Source of the DNA: Protopterus annectens
Lineage: Eukaryota; Chordata; Ceratodontiformes; Protopteridae
NCBI RefSeq assembly: GCF_019279795.1
Contig: NC_056750.1
Location: 700,435,721-700,499,720 of the forward strand
Direction: 5' to 3'
DNA length: 64,000 nt
Shown: positions 63,944-64,000 of the stretch, piece by piece
Layout: each line of letters opens with the position of its first letter
Position numbering within the stretch: position 1 is the first letter of the stretch
Notes under the pieces: generated by a model
What the model was told of the DNA's origin: nothing
The model's input: the letters and a program-made list of their open reading frames with translations, nothing else
The model's database searches: none
Position numbers and translations under genes: made by a program

Positions 63944-64000
63944 CTGGAGGGTATCAGCTTCCACAGCAAGTTTTGAATGTTATTTTGGAGGCCAGAAGGC
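63905..64000 (+). pseudogene. Tyrosine recombinase N-terminus of DIRS-A2, cut by window edge
   Basis: In the -1 frame relative to RH, reading LPQQVLNVILEARR up to the last base, the same as A1. The rest of YR, the ICR and the right ITR lie outside the window. Confidence 0.75.

Larger units (their letters stand above)
59990..64000 (+). mobile_element. DIRS-A2, family A element cut by the window edge
   Basis: Left terminus ATGTTCTTCATCTCACATTG is identical to A1 and follows a G. Left ITR, gag, RT-RH and the start of YR are present; the window ends inside YR. It aligns with A1 along its whole length with few differences, so the two share a recent ancestor. Inserted in the C3 RNase H. Confidence 0.9.

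Noticed and set aside
1..64000. Host protein-coding gene or exon
   Set aside because: Every open frame above about 100 codons could be assigned to a retroelement protein, its antisense or a shifted reading; no splice-flanked exon outside the elements was recognised.

Overview
This window looks like intergenic DNA from a large, repeat-rich vertebrate genome. An amphibian (salamander or caecilian) or a lungfish would fit, because DIRS tyrosine-recombinase retrotransposons and CR1 LINEs dominate; this is inference and no species-diagnostic gene is present. I find no host protein gene, rRNA or functional tRNA gene. Nearly every base lies in a retroelement, and most elements are inserted inside other elements.

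Four kinds of element are present. (1) DIRS-type elements: gag, then reverse transcriptase plus RNase H (RT-RH), then tyrosine recombinase (YR), bounded by inverted terminal repeats (ITRs) with an internal complementary region (ICR). There are nine copies or fragments of five families, all on the + strand: D, C1, E, B', C2, C3, B1, A1, A2. (2) CR1-type LINEs: ORF1 with an SGNH/GDSL esterase, ORF2 with endonuclease and RT, and an octamer tail. There are five copies: CR1-1, -3, -4 and -5 on the minus strand and CR1-2 on the plus strand. (3) Other non-LTR elements: an RTE-like LINE, fragments of a second LINE (LINE-X), and a tRNA-derived SINE. (4) A short AT-rich, Penelope-like carrier with a hammerhead-like motif and an 11-bp target-site duplication.

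Layout. 1-6838: DIRS-D, split by DIRS-C1 (692-6181). 6839-13920: CR1-1 (minus), split by an RTE-like LINE (7683-11158). 13985-20190: LINE-X (minus), split by CR1-2 (plus), which itself carries a SINE. 20200-64000: one tower. DIRS-E is interrupted by CR1-3, CR1-4 and DIRS-B'. B' is interrupted by C2, and C2 by C3. C3 is interrupted by the Penelope-like carrier (which holds CR1-5), by B1 (which holds A1) and by A2, which runs off the right edge. The missing right halves of C3, C2, B' and E should therefore lie beyond 64000, in that order.

How the parts work. In a DIRS copy, a TATA promoter inside the left ITR drives a transcript for Gag, RT-RH and YR. The ICR, whose two halves complement the two element ends, templates joining of the ends into a circle, and YR inserts the circle without a target duplication. 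In CR1, ORF2 endonuclease nicks the target and RT primes at the 3' hairpin/octamer tail; two copies keep tandem 5' units of about 590-600 bp that look like promoter monomers. A1 and A2 are the best preserved copies (open frames up to 847 codons) and lie at inner nesting positions, so they are among the youngest; each still carries several frameshifts, so no copy here looks autonomous.
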